64,000 bases of DNA from Acidobacteriota bacterium (lineage in GTDB: Bacteria > Acidobacteriota > Terriglobia > 20CM-2-55-15). The translations under genes were made by a program, and so were the position numbers. Location: assembly GCA_022821145.1 (NCBI GenBank), contig JAJEEE010000033.1, forward strand, positions 1 through 64,000, given 5' to 3'. A model generated the notes under the pieces. It was not told the DNA's origin. It did not search any database and worked only from the letters and a program-made list of their open reading frames with translations. Below, piece after piece: positions 35,824-43,930 of the stretch (position 1 is its first letter; every line of letters begins with the position of its first letter).

Positions 35824-36282
35824 ATGGCAGTCGAGCCCATCCCGTCCGGTTACCACAGCGTGACGCCCTACATCATCGTCGATGGCGGGGCGCAGGCGAT
35901 CGAGTTCTACACGAAAGCCTTCGGCGCGGAGGAGATGGCGCGCATGCCGGGCCCCGAGGGCAGGATCATGCACGCGGAGATCAAGATCGGAGACTCCCCC
36001 GTCATGCTGGCCGACGAGTTTCCCGACATGGGCGCGAAGGGACCCAAGGCGTTCGGCGGATCGCCGACGTCGCTGATGATCTACGTGGAGGACGTCGACG
36101 CGGTGTTCGGGAGGGCCCTCGAAGCGGGGGCGACGGAAGTTCGCGCCGTGCAGAACCAGTTCTACGGGGACCGTTCCGGAACGTTGAAGGACCCGTTCGG
36201 GCACCAGTGGACGATCGCCACGCACGTGGAGGACGTGAGCGACGAGGATCTCCAGCGGCGAATGGCCGAGGCGGGTTACTGA
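35824..36282 (+). CDS. VOC-family protein, PhnB/glyoxalase-like
   Basis: 152 aa with GAGGAGGT upstream of the ATG. It opens YHSVTPYIIVDGGAQAIEFYTKAFGAEE, the first half of a vicinal-oxygen-chelate fold; the second is SLMIYVEDVDAVFGRALEAGATEV ... DRSGTLKDPFGHQWTIATH. The PFGHxW ending and GDS are typical of PhnB-like proteins. Members bind or modify small molecules; the reaction here is unknown. It is convergent with the DUF6152 gene 19 bp downstream. Confidence 0.88.
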   Translation: MAVEPIPSGYHSVTPYIIVDGGAQAIEFYTKAFGAEEMARMPGPEGRIMHAEIKIGDSPVMLADEFPDMGAKGPKAFGGSPTSLMIYVEDVDAVFGRALEAGATEVRAVQNQFYGDRSGTLKDPFGHQWTIATHVEDVSDEDLQRRMAEAGY

Positions 36283-36301
36283 CCCGGCCGCGCCGGGCGA
36301 C

Positions 36302-36685
36302 TTACCGGCTGCCGTACAGGAACAGCTCTCGGCCGTCCGAAGTAACGATCCTGTCCAGCCGCAGGATGCGAGATCCGTCCGTGAAGCGGAATCCCGTGCC
36401 GGTGATGACGTCGCCCGCCTTCAGCGTGTCCCGGTCCCAGCCGTTGTTCCTCATGCGGTTCAGGCTGGGGCCTCCGACTTCCCATTGCTCGACGGCGCCG
36501 TCGTCGTTCCGCACGTCGAGGTCGATCATGACGTGGGGATTCGACCAGCGGTACCCGGTCACCGTACCCTCGACGGTGACTTCCGTCGAGCGATTGACCG
36601 GCCATCGATGATGCGAGGACAACGGTACGGCGGCGATGAGCAATGCGGTGGCGCCGAACGCCAGCGCTTGCAGCCTGGTGACCAT
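36302..36685 (-). CDS. DUF6152-like secreted protein (copy 2 of 3)
   Basis: 127 aa. The ATG at 36685 follows GGAGGTG. A signal peptide (MVTRLQALAFGATALLIAAV) ends just before SSHHRWPVN, the HH opening of the family. Then come TVEGTVTGYRWSNPHVMIDLDV, EQWEVGGPSLNRMRNNGW and LKAGDVITGTGFRFTDGS, the standard DUF6152 order. It stands alone here, unlike copies 1 and 3, which are paired with larger secreted proteins. No biochemical function is established for the family. Confidence 0.82.
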   Translation of the reverse strand: MVTRLQALAFGATALLIAAVPLSSHHRWPVNRSTEVTVEGTVTGYRWSNPHVMIDLDVRNDDGAVEQWEVGGPSLNRMRNNGWDRDTLKAGDVITGTGFRFTDGSRILRLDRIVTSDGRELFLYGSR

Positions 36686-36902
36686 GTTCCACCTCCAACA
36701 GGATTCTATCGGATTGCCGCGCCGCGACAAGCATTCCGGCGTCCCCGTTCCGATGTTCCTGTCGACGCGCGGAATCGCCTCGGGCTGCGTGACGGGCGCG
36801 TTTCACGAAGCCGGCGCTGTTTCGTGCAAGCGGAAGCCCGTATCCATCGAACCTCTCCGTCGATCGAGATCGGGCTCCCGGGTGGGACACCAAAGCCACT
36901 CC

Positions 36903-36911
36903 TGATATGAT
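36903..36911 (+). promoter_or_regulatory. Extended -10 promoter element of the DUF104/MazF operon
   Basis: TGATATGAT (TG-n-TATGAT) ends 9 nt before the antitoxin ATG, with GGAGG immediately after it. No convincing -35 is present, as expected for an extended -10 promoter. Confidence 0.4.
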
Positions 36912-36919
36912 CGGAGGCC

Positions 36920-37120
36920 ATGAGCACCAAAGCCCAGTACCGCAACGGCGTCTTCGAGCCCCTCGAGGAAGTGATCAACGGCGATCCGGGAACCATCTAC
37001 CGGGTCTTTTCGGAGGATGAATTGAGGGGGCTCGCCGGGGATTTGGCATGGCTGAAGGGATCGCAGCGGAGCTTCGACTTCTGGGAGAATCAGGAGGATG
37101 CCGTCTACGACCGCCTATAG
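36920..37120 (+). CDS. DUF104-like antitoxin
   Basis: 66 aa with GGAGG just upstream. KAQYRNGVFEPLEEV is the DUF104/AF2212-type opening (KAxYxNGVFxPLE), a small beta-strand domain found in antitoxins. The C-terminal half (LAWLKGSQRSFDFWENQEDAVYD) is a helical tail suited to toxin binding. The next gene, a MazF-like toxin, overlaps it by 23 bp, so the two are translated together. It should neutralise that toxin and possibly repress the promoter. Confidence 0.78.
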   Translation: MSTKAQYRNGVFEPLEEVINGDPGTIYRVFSEDELRGLAGDLAWLKGSQRSFDFWENQEDAVYDRL

Positions 37121-37448
37121 ACAAGGCGACATCGTGCTCGTCTCCTTTCCCTTCACCGACCTGACGTCGTCCAAGAGACGTCCCGCGCTGATCCTTTCCC
37201 CGGACTTCTTCAACGCCGCGACAGAGGATCTTGTACTGGCCGCGATCACCTCGAATGTAAAGGACGACTCGGACGCGATCCGATTGTCCGTCGCCGATTT
37301 TGCCGACGGCCGGCTTCCCAAGAAATCCATCGTCAAGACGACCAAGCTGTTCACGATGCACTCGTCGCTGATCTTGAGGAGAGTTTGCGCTCTCAAGAGA
37401 GAGAAGACGGAAGAAGTGCTTCGGTTCGTGCGGGAATTTTTTTCGTGA
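37098..37448 (+). CDS. MazF/PemK-family endoribonuclease toxin
   Basis: 116 aa. The ATG at 37098 is preceded by CAGGAGG. The SH3-like barrel hallmarks are YRQGDIVLVSFPFTDLTSSKRRPALIL (with the RPAL catalytic Arg region) and AITSNV, the MazF TS motif. The C-terminal helix (KREKTEEVLRFVREFF) is typical. Such toxins cut mRNA at short sequences. It overlaps its DUF104-like antitoxin; a second, different MazF pair lies at 58344-58936. Confidence 0.9.
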   Translation: MPSTTAYRQGDIVLVSFPFTDLTSSKRRPALILSPDFFNAATEDLVLAAITSNVKDDSDAIRLSVADFADGRLPKKSIVKTTKLFTMHSSLILRRVCALKREKTEEVLRFVREFFS

Positions 37449-37822
37449 ACGGAACGGGTTTTCCGACGAAGGAACGAACCCGGGCGGGTCGGGAGGTCGC
37501 GGCCGCCTTTTTGCGAAGTCTTCGCCCATGTGCGCGGCGAAGAAGTGGATCTGCCCGAGCGCGTCGTGGACGATCCCGCCGCCCCCTCGGACATCTCCGG
37601 GTGTAATCGCGTGTCGCGTGTCGGTCGTCCCGCTGGAATCGGCTGCCGGAACGATTCGTGAATCGTCGCCGTTCCACAGCCCCTCGGATACGCCGGGCTC
37701 TGCAGCTCCAAAGGTTTGTCGAGCGGCTGTCGATCAATCCGCGGCGCGGGCTAACCATCGATTGCAACGCCGCCGGGATTGAAGGAAAATCGAGCCGATT
37801 CGGCATCGCAAGGAGGATTTCC
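37449..37822. other. 374-bp region without an assigned gene
   Basis: No plus-strand ORF has a start and ribosome site until the AAGGAGG for 37823. A minus-strand frame around 37500-37735 reads protein-like (GIVHDALGQIHFFAAHMGEDF) but has no start codon or ribosome site and no family I recognise. It could be a decayed gene fragment. Confidence 0.4.
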
Positions 37823-38233
37823 ATGAAGCGATGGGTTGGCGCCGGTCTGGCGTCCGGACTCGCCGTCCTCGGCGCCGTGGCGCCTGCGGGGGCGCATCAC
37901 TCGTTCGCCGCCGCGTACGACCTGGACGACCCCGTGACCATCGAGGGCGTGATCGTCGAGGTGCGGTTGACGAACCCGCACGCGTTCTTCTTTCTGGACG
38001 TCCGCAACGAAGCGGGCGACTTGGAGCGGTGGGAGTTCGAGGCCGGAACGCCCAGCGGCATGATTCGCAACGGATACAGCCCCGACGTCATCAAGACGGG
38101 CGACGCGGTGACCATCCGCGGATTCCGCGCCTACGAGGACGACGCGACCAACGGCATGTTGAGAGAGCTCGTGACCGCGGACGGCGCCGTCTACGGCATG
38201 TTCGGCCCCCGGGAAGGGCCGGGCGCGCGTTAG
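37823..38233 (+). CDS. DUF6152-like secreted protein (copy 3 of 3)
   Basis: 136 aa. AAGGAGG lies 8 nt upstream of the ATG. The signal peptide (MKRWVGAGLASGLAVLGAVAPAGA) is followed directly by HHSFAAAYD, the archetypal DUF6152 start. VTIEGVIVEVRLTNPHAFFFLDV, ERWEFEAGTPSGMIRNG and IKTGDAVTIRGFRAY are family blocks in order. The next gene starts 2 bp after its stop and is the secreted partner usually found beside DUF6152. Function is unknown. Confidence 0.85.
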   Translation: MKRWVGAGLASGLAVLGAVAPAGAHHSFAAAYDLDDPVTIEGVIVEVRLTNPHAFFFLDVRNEAGDLERWEFEAGTPSGMIRNGYSPDVIKTGDAVTIRGFRAYEDDATNGMLRELVTADGAVYGMFGPREGPGAR

Positions 38234-38235
38234 CG

Positions 38236-39042
38236 ATGTCTGCGATGAACCGTGTCCTGACCGCGACGCTGGCGTGCATCCTGCCGGCGGCCCTGGTTCT
38301 GGCGGCCCCGCAAGAGGCGGACGAAACCGCGCCGGGGCCGGTCCCGCGCATGGCCGACGGCCGGCCGGACCTGTCGGGCGTGTGGTGGGGCGGCGCCGAT
38401 GTCGGCGGGCCCGGGTTCGGGCGCGGCGGCGGGGGCCGCGGCGGACGCGGCGGTCCACCGCCGGAGACATTCACGGGCCTGTACACGCCGGAAGCCGCGG
38501 CGCACGCCGCGACCCTGGGCGATGAGGACGACCCGACGCTGAAGTGCATCCCGACGGCGTTCGGCACCATGAACGTGCGGTTCTGGGACGTGGGCGCCGT
38601 CGGGCAGATCGTGTCCACGCCCGAGTTCGTCGTGATGCTGACCGAGACCTACCACGCCTTTCAGTTGATCCCGACCGACGGCCGGCCGCACCGCGACGTC
38701 GTGCCGCCGTCGTTCCGCGGCGATTCCGTAGGTCGATGGGATGGCGACACCTTCGTCGTGGAAACCGTCAACTTCACCGACGACACGTGGATCTGGGCCG
38801 AAGGGCGCGTGTCGCACCACTCCGATGAGCTTCGCATCGTGGAGCGCTACCGCCGCCTCGACGCCGACACGCTCGAGATCGAGGCCACGATCGAGGACCC
38901 GGGCGTGCTGACGCGGCCGTGGACGGTGCCGACGCAGACGCTCGTCCTGGCGCCGTTCGACCAGTTGCTGCCGCTGGACTGCACGGGCGTCGAGACGCTC
39001 GGCCTCATGGAGAGCGCGGCCGAGGAAACCGGGGATCGATAA
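38236..39042 (+). CDS. Secreted protein encoded next to DUF6152
   Basis: 268 aa. The signal peptide (MNRVLTATLACILPAALVLAA) is followed by PRMADGRPDLSGVWWGG, a recurring opening in acidobacterial and proteobacterial DUF6152-linked proteins. A glycine/arginine-rich low-complexity stretch follows (~55-78). The second half has DGRPHRDVVPPSFRGDSVGRWDGDTFVVETVNF, DELRIVERYRRLDADTLEIE and TRPWTVPT. The GDSVGRWDGD motif resembles [12 protein letters not shown] in the proteins at 1644 and 4390, so these may be distant relatives. It starts 2 bp after the DUF6152 stop. Function unknown. Confidence 0.82.
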   Translation: MSAMNRVLTATLACILPAALVLAAPQEADETAPGPVPRMADGRPDLSGVWWGGADVGGPGFGRGGGGRGGRGGPPPETFTGLYTPEAAAHAATLGDEDDPTLKCIPTAFGTMNVRFWDVGAVGQIVSTPEFVVMLTETYHAFQLIPTDGRPHRDVVPPSFRGDSVGRWDGDTFVVETVNFTDDTWIWAEGRVSHHSDELRIVERYRRLDADTLEIEATIEDPGVLTRPWTVPTQTLVLAPFDQLLPLDCTGVETLGLMESAAEETGDR

Positions 39043-39188
39043 GGCTACCCGCCCCGGTCCACGCGGGACGGATTTCCGAAGCGCGGCAAGACGCGACGGT
39101 GAAAAAGGCGCCGCCGCGCCCGCCGGGAGAGTGGCTGCCCGGCGTCGGTTTCCCGGAAGGCTGCGGGCCAAGTCGATCCGAAGCGGCG

Positions 39189-39455
39189 TCAGCGTCGCAG
39201 TCGCGCTCCAATCTCCCATCCGCGCCGGCCTCCGTGGCGCATCAACTGCTCGGCCACCCAGTCGACATCCGCCAGGGTGGGACGAAAAGCGGGATCGGAC
39301 GACCAGAAGCAGGAGGCTTGGAACTCGCGGAACGCACGGCGCGCCTCCCGTACACGCACCATGTCGCGCGCCGTCTTGCTGTCCAGCGTGCGGCGGCTGG
39401 CGCGGCCGCCCCGGCGACCGATCGAAGCCAGATACTCTCGTACGGGATCCGCCAC
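39189..39455 (-). CDS. Conserved small hypothetical protein
   Basis: 88 aa, basic. It has the short REYLASIGRRGGRASRRTLD opening followed by ARDMVRVREARRAFREF, CFWS and a C-terminal GGRRGWEIGARL. Proteins with this layout occur widely beside nucleotidyltransferase or toxin-like genes, but no function is known to me. The start is GTG at 39455; an in-frame TAA lies 9 nt upstream, so the start cannot be much earlier. An AT-rich patch with two ACATAT repeats (39481-39495) upstream may hold its promoter. Confidence 0.6.
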   Translation of the reverse strand: MADPVREYLASIGRRGGRASRRTLDSKTARDMVRVREARRAFREFQASCFWSSDPAFRPTLADVDWVAEQLMRHGGRRGWEIGARLRR

Positions 39456-39518
39456 GTACAGAACTTAACCCGCTTACGATACATATCCAACATATAAAGT
39501 CGTTTATCAGGAGAATAC

Positions 39519-40256
39519 TCAGTCCGCCCGCACGGCGTCGAGAACGAGCGCCTCGACCCGCGCCCATACTTCCGGGTCGCGGTCCATCTTGGCGTGCGCG
39601 ACGCGTCCGATGGTCTTGAACCATCCCAGGCCGGACAGGTCGATGTCCCGGTTCTCGTAGTCGAACTCGAAGTTGCCGACGATCCGCGTGCGATCCGGAT
39701 CGGCGGCCCGGATCCGGGCTTCGCCCCGGATCAGCATCCCGTTCTGCTGGTGAAGGTTCGCGGCGGCCCGCACGTTGGGCGGGATCTCCTCGTCGCCGAT
39801 GCCGATGCTGTCGACCTGCACGGTCAGCCGCACCGGCACGCCCAACGCGTCCAACTGCCGGGCGAACTTGACGACCGCGGCGCCGCCGAAGCTCTGGCCG
39901 TAAACGATCAGCCGCGCGGAGGCGCGTTCCGCGGTGTCCAGCATCCCGTCCCGGTTCCGGTCCAGCGAGTTGCGGACGAGTTCGACGGCGATGCCGCGCT
40001 TGCGGTTCTCGACGGTCTCGATGTGCACGCCGGCGAGGTTCAGGCCGCGGAGCTTGGCCGCGAGCCGTCCGACGCCCACCTCGCGGTCGTCCCACGCGTC
40101 GCGTCCGCCGAGAAAGCCCAGGATCAGCGTGTCGTCGTCCGCCACGGGCGTCGGCGTCGAGAAGTGGACGTAGCGCTGTCCCCGGGAGGCGCAGCCGACG
40201 GCCAGCAGGCCGGCCAGCACGACGAACGCGAGCCGATGAAGAGTCATCCGGCGCAT
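39519..40256 (-). CDS. Alpha/beta-hydrolase-like lipoprotein
   Basis: 245 aa from the ATG at 40256 (a second ATG is at 40247). The signal peptide ends in a lipobox (LLAVGC), so it is lipid-anchored. ILGFLGGRDAWDD gives an N-terminal strand-loop, and LIVYGQSFGGAAVVKFARQL is a nucleophile elbow (G-x-S-x-G, Ser in GQSFG). The likely catalytic His is less obvious (RVAHAKMD near the end), so the triad is incomplete on inspection. It has an EF-hand-like DRNRDGMLD segment that may bind calcium. It is divergent from the PQQ dehydrogenase gene with 106 bp between. Confidence 0.72.
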   Translation of the reverse strand: MRRMTLHRLAFVVLAGLLAVGCASRGQRYVHFSTPTPVADDDTLILGFLGGRDAWDDREVGVGRLAAKLRGLNLAGVHIETVENRKRGIAVELVRNSLDRNRDGMLDTAERASARLIVYGQSFGGAAVVKFARQLDALGVPVRLTVQVDSIGIGDEEIPPNVRAAANLHQQNGMLIRGEARIRAADPDRTRIVGNFEFDYENRDIDLSGLGWFKTIGRVAHAKMDRDPEVWARVEALVLDAVRAD

Positions 40257-40296
40257 GGAACATGAAACGGTTCGTCGAACGGCCGCGTCAAGGATA

Positions 40297-40302
40297 TATA
40301 GT
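40297..40302 (+). promoter_or_regulatory. Possible -10 of the PQQ dehydrogenase gene
   Basis: TATAGT in an AT-rich patch (GGATATATAGTG) lies 60 bp upstream of the ATG at 40363. A small palindrome GTTCG-T-CGAAC precedes it by about 16 bp. No good -35 is seen. Confidence 0.3.
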
Positions 40303-40362
40303 GTGGCGCGAGCGCGCGCGTCCGTGCGGTCGGGGTGCGCGGTGCCGACAACGGAGCCTTGC

Positions 40363-42066
40363 ATGAAGACCGATCTCGTTTTGACGATGCTGTGCGTGTG
40401 GGTCGTTTCGCCCGCGGCGTGGGCCCAGTCCGAAGAGCGGCCCTGGGAGCCGATCACCGCCGAGCGGTTGCTCGACCCCGAGGACGGCGACTGGATCAGC
40501 TACCGGCGCACGTACGACGCGGTGGGGTTCAGCCCGCTCGATAGTATCAACCGGTCGAACGTCGCGGATCTCCGCCCGGTCTGGGCGTATTCGATGCGGG
40601 ACAACAGCCGGTGGGTGCCGACGCCCATCGTCGCCAACGGCCTGATGTACGTCGCCGAAGGCAGCGGCCGCGTCGTCGCTTTCGATGTCCCGTCGGGCGA
40701 GGTCGCCTGGATCCATCTGCGCACCTATCCCGACGACATCGGCCTGTCCCAGGCCTACAACCGCCACCGGGGCGTTTCCATCCTGGAGGACACCGTCTTC
40801 TGGGGCACGGCCGACTCCCACCTCGTCGCGCTCGACGCGCGGACCGGCGAGCAGTTGTGGGAGGTCCGGACCGGCGACTACACGACCGGGGCGGGTCACA
40901 ACCACCCGCCCCTTGTGGCCGACGGGAAGGTGATCATCGGCTTCACGGGCGGTGACCTGAACGCCCGCGGCGAGGTCGCGGCGTTCGAGACCGAAACGGG
41001 CGACCTGTTGTGGCGGACCTACACCGTGCCCGCCCCCGGCGAGCCGGGGTCGGAGAGCTGGGCCGAGAGCGAGATGCCGCCCCTGGGCGGGGCCACCTGG
41101 GGCACGTTCAGCTACGACCCGGACCTCGGTCTGGTGTACGTGGGCACGGGCCAGCCCGTGCCGTGGGCGACGACGCTGCGCGGCCCCGGCGACGCGTTGT
41201 ACACGAACTCCATACTGGCGCTCGACATCGACACGGGCGAGATCCAGTGGCACTTCCAGGTGGTGCCCGCCGACAACTGGGACATGGACACGCCCTACGA
41301 GAGCATGCTCGTCGACCTGACGATCGACGGCGAAGTCCGGCAGGCGCTGATCGAGACCAGCAAGATCGGTTGGGGCGTGGTGCTGGACCGGGCCACCGGC
41401 GAGTTCCTGCACGCGTTCCGGACCGCCTACGACAACATCGTCACCGAATGGACCGCCGAGGGGCGGCCGGTCTACAACCCCGAGGTGGTCCCGTCGCCCG
41501 AGGACGTGGACTCGGACCGGGTATTCGAGGTCTGCCCGCACCTGCACGGCGCGCGCAACCTGAACTCGCCGAGCTACAGCCCGAGGAACGGCCTGTACTA
41601 CGTCGGGATCAACAACACCTGCATGGACGCGCGTTTCACCGCCGACGAGCCCGGCCGCCGATACGTGGGGATGACGTCCACGCCGAAGCTCGTGCCCGGC
41701 TACGACTACGTCGGCGAGTTCGTCGCCTTCGACCCGGTGCGGGGCGAGCGCGCCTGGGCGTACCGCCCGCCCAGCGGCGCCGCTATGACGGCGGCGGCGC
41801 TGGCCACAAGCGGGGACGTCGTGTTCGGGGGTACCGCGGACCGCTACTTCTTCGCGCTCGACGCCGACACCGGCGAGCGGCTCTGGCAGACGCGCCTGAA
41901 CGGCGACATCTCCGGCGCCCCGGTCACGTTCGAGGTCGACGGACGCCAGTACGTCGCGGTCGCGGCCGGCGGCCGCATCGGCCAGACCACGTCGTTCGCC
42001 ACCCTGACCGGCGTGGACGTCCCGCAGGGCAGCGGCGTGGTGTGGGTGTTCGCGTTGCCGGAGTAG
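40363..42066 (+). CDS. PQQ-dependent dehydrogenase, eight-bladed propeller type
   Basis: 567 aa with a signal peptide (MKTDLVLTMLCVWVVSPAAWA), so periplasmic. GGAG precedes the ATG. Repeated tryptophan-docking blades are visible: ALDARTGEQLWEVRTGD, AFETETGDLLWRTY, ALDIDTGEIQWHFQ and ALDADTGERLWQTRL. The catalytic-base region reads PADNWDMDTP (PNDxWDxD in methanol/ethanol dehydrogenases), and DWISYRRTYDAVGFSPLDSIN is the family's N-terminal block. I see no vicinal Cys pair. The substrate is probably a small alcohol or aldehyde. It is followed after 35 bp by the exported MmgE/PrpD gene, likely co-transcribed. Confidence 0.88.
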   Translation: MKTDLVLTMLCVWVVSPAAWAQSEERPWEPITAERLLDPEDGDWISYRRTYDAVGFSPLDSINRSNVADLRPVWAYSMRDNSRWVPTPIVANGLMYVAEGSGRVVAFDVPSGEVAWIHLRTYPDDIGLSQAYNRHRGVSILEDTVFWGTADSHLVALDARTGEQLWEVRTGDYTTGAGHNHPPLVADGKVIIGFTGGDLNARGEVAAFETETGDLLWRTYTVPAPGEPGSESWAESEMPPLGGATWGTFSYDPDLGLVYVGTGQPVPWATTLRGPGDALYTNSILALDIDTGEIQWHFQVVPADNWDMDTPYESMLVDLTIDGEVRQALIETSKIGWGVVLDRATGEFLHAFRTAYDNIVTEWTAEGRPVYNPEVVPSPEDVDSDRVFEVCPHLHGARNLNSPSYSPRNGLYYVGINNTCMDARFTADEPGRRYVGMTSTPKLVPGYDYVGEFVAFDPVRGERAWAYRPPSGAAMTAAALATSGDVVFGGTADRYFFALDADTGERLWQTRLNGDISGAPVTFEVDGRQYVAVAAGGRIGQTTSFATLTGVDVPQGSGVVWVFALPE

Positions 42067-42101
42067 ATGTCCGGCATCGATCGTCGAACGAGAGGCGCCT
42101 C

Positions 42102-43541
42102 ATGATGACTCGTCGCCGGTTGTTGCAGGGAGCGCTCGGCGTCGGCGGCGTCCTGGCCGCGTCCCGTTCGTCGCGCGCGGCGCGCCAGGACGGTTCGCCG
42201 TCCGACGCAGGCTTGGCCCTCGCCCTGGCGCGCGAGTTGAACGCCGTCCGGTTCGACGACCTCCCGGCGCTCGCCGTCGAGCACGGCAAGATGATCGTGG
42301 CCAGCACGTTGGCCAGCGCCGCCAGCGGCTCCGGCCTGGAGCCCGCGCGCATCGTCCGGGACTTGGCGCTCGAGCATGCCGGCCGCGGCGACGCCACGCT
42401 CTGGTTCGACGGGGGCCGGGCGCCCGCGCACGAGGCCGCGCGGGTCAACGCCATGTTGAGCGACGCGGCGGCCTCCGACGACAGCGACATCCGCAACACC
42501 GCGCACTACGGGACGGCCTTGACGGCGGCGGGGATGGCCATGGCGGAGCGCGCCGGCGGGACGGGCCGGGACCTGCTCGTTGCCATCGCGGTGGGCTACG
42601 AGGCGGCCGGGCGGCTCGGGGACGCGCGGGCCGGGGGGCGGGGCGGCATCCATGCTTCGCAGGTCGTCGGCTTCGCCTCGGCGGTCGCCGCGGGGCGGAT
42701 GCTGGGCCTGACCGACGCGCAGTTGGCGCACGCGATCGGGCTCACCGCGTTCACCATGGGCGGACTGGCGATCGGCACGTTCAGTTGGGCGCGTCAGTAC
42801 ATGGGCGCGAACGCGGCGTTCACGGGCGCCTACGCGGCGATGGCGGCCGGCCGGGGCTACACGGTCAACGCGGACGTGCTGGAGCCGCCCCGCGGGTGGA
42901 TCGGCGTCTACGGGGGCGGGGACGCCGCGGCCGTGGCGCCGGACGGCGAGGCGTGGGACATCGTCCGGTTCCTGGCGATCAAGCTCTGGCCGGGGGCCCA
43001 TCCGTACTCGGGTACGGTCGAGGCGGCGGTGAACGCGGGCCGCATGGCCGGCGCCGCGCCGGAGGAGATCGACGCGATCCTGGTTTCCGGACCCAACCGG
43101 ACGACCGTCGGGGGGAGCCGCCGTCCGGCGAGTTACACCGAAGGCATCACCAGCTTGCCGTATTTCGTCGCGTCGGCTGTCGCCGACGGCGAGTTCTCGT
43201 GGGTTCACGGAACGCCCGAAAAGATGTTCGATCCGGCGCTCCATCCGCTGATGGACCGGGTGATGCTGGACCCGTCCCCGCCGGACGTCGGCTACGCGTG
43301 GGGGTGGGGCGGCACGGTGACGATCGTCACCCGCTCGGGCGCGCGGTTCACCAGCACCGTCCAGGCGCCCCGCGGATCGGCGCCGCGCGGCATCGAATGG
43401 AGCGACGTCGACGCCAAGTACCGCGAGTTGATGCCCGGCGCGGGCCTGTCGCCGGAACGGATCGAGCGGAGCCTGGAGTGGATCCACGACATGGAGCGCG
43501 CCGAGCGGGCGTCGGAGTTGATGGATTTCCTGGTCGTCTGA
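42102..43541 (+). CDS. MmgE/PrpD-family protein with a Tat-like signal
   Basis: 479 aa. The N-terminus MMTRRRLLQGALGVGGVLAA is a twin-arginine export signal (TRRRLLQ). The body is an MmgE/PrpD fold: LPALAVEHGKMIVASTLASA, HEAARVNAMLSDAAASDDSD, LLVAIAVGYEAAGRLG and KLWPGAHPYSGTVEAAVNA. The family includes 2-methylcitrate dehydratase and cis-aconitate decarboxylase, normally cytoplasmic. Export would be unusual, but it fits the periplasmic PQQ dehydrogenase encoded just upstream. The exact substrate is unknown. A second MmgE/PrpD without a signal is at 44408-45781. Confidence 0.85.
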   Translation: MMTRRRLLQGALGVGGVLAASRSSRAARQDGSPSDAGLALALARELNAVRFDDLPALAVEHGKMIVASTLASAASGSGLEPARIVRDLALEHAGRGDATLWFDGGRAPAHEAARVNAMLSDAAASDDSDIRNTAHYGTALTAAGMAMAERAGGTGRDLLVAIAVGYEAAGRLGDARAGGRGGIHASQVVGFASAVAAGRMLGLTDAQLAHAIGLTAFTMGGLAIGTFSWARQYMGANAAFTGAYAAMAAGRGYTVNADVLEPPRGWIGVYGGGDAAAVAPDGEAWDIVRFLAIKLWPGAHPYSGTVEAAVNAGRMAGAAPEEIDAILVSGPNRTTVGGSRRPASYTEGITSLPYFVASAVADGEFSWVHGTPEKMFDPALHPLMDRVMLDPSPPDVGYAWGWGGTVTIVTRSGARFTSTVQAPRGSAPRGIEWSDVDAKYRELMPGAGLSPERIERSLEWIHDMERAERASELMDFLVV

Positions 43542-43551
43542 GCCGGCGGCT

Positions 43552-43620
43552 TCAACCGCGTTCGAACGGATTCAGAAGCTCGAGCGCGAGTTGTTCGAAA
43601 TCGTGCGCGTTCGGGGTCGC
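43552..43620 (-). pseudogene. C-terminal scrap of a PIN-domain toxin
   Basis: In the frame ending at the TGA 43552-43554 the last residues read TPNAHDFEQLALELLNPFERG, which is the standard C-terminus of VapC/PIN toxins (TRNxxDFxxLGVELLNPF). The rest of the PIN domain is missing; the antitoxin gene runs straight into this scrap in another frame. It is interpreted as a deletion that removed most of the toxin. Confidence 0.6.
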
Positions 43621-43844
43621 GACCGCGGCGGCGTCAACGTATCCGTCCGGGCCTCGGGCGCGAGGAGCAGTGGCTTCAGATCTGGCTTGGCCCGCCTCTG
43701 CAATCGCCTCCACTGATCGATTGGCGCCAGCACGGCTATTTCGATGCCCCGCCGGGTCACGATCCGGGGACCGTCGGTCAAGCTGGTCTCGAGCAACTCG
43801 CCGAATCGCGCCTCGGCGTCTTGAACTGGCCAAGTCTTGCTCAT
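43572..43844 (-). CDS. Phd/YefM-type antitoxin with an aberrant C-terminus
   Basis: 90 aa. The N-terminal half is a normal Phd/YefM domain: WPVQDAEARFGELLETSLTDG, PRIVTRRGIEIAVLAPIDQWRRL. The toxin-binding tail is recognisable up to LLAPEARTDTLTPPRSRP (~75). The final ~15 residues are out-of-frame readthrough of a PIN-toxin remnant. The partner toxin is therefore lost, leaving a solitary antitoxin that may still bind DNA. It lies 86 bp downstream of the SRPBCC gene. Confidence 0.7.
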   Translation of the reverse strand: MSKTWPVQDAEARFGELLETSLTDGPRIVTRRGIEIAVLAPIDQWRRLQRRAKPDLKPLLLAPEARTDTLTPPRSRPRTRTISNNSRSSF

Positions 43845-43930
43845 TCAGTTCCCCTCATTCCCATGAAACGACCAGACAAAGGGCCAGTTCGATGCAGGCT
43901 TGAACGCAAAGCGAAAAGGACCGCTGACCC

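Noticed and set aside
37500-37735. Minus-strand protein-like frame (GIVHDALGQIHFFAAHMGEDF)
   Set aside because: There is no start codon with a ribosome site, it runs into a coding region in antisense, and I recognise no family; kept only as a possible fragment.
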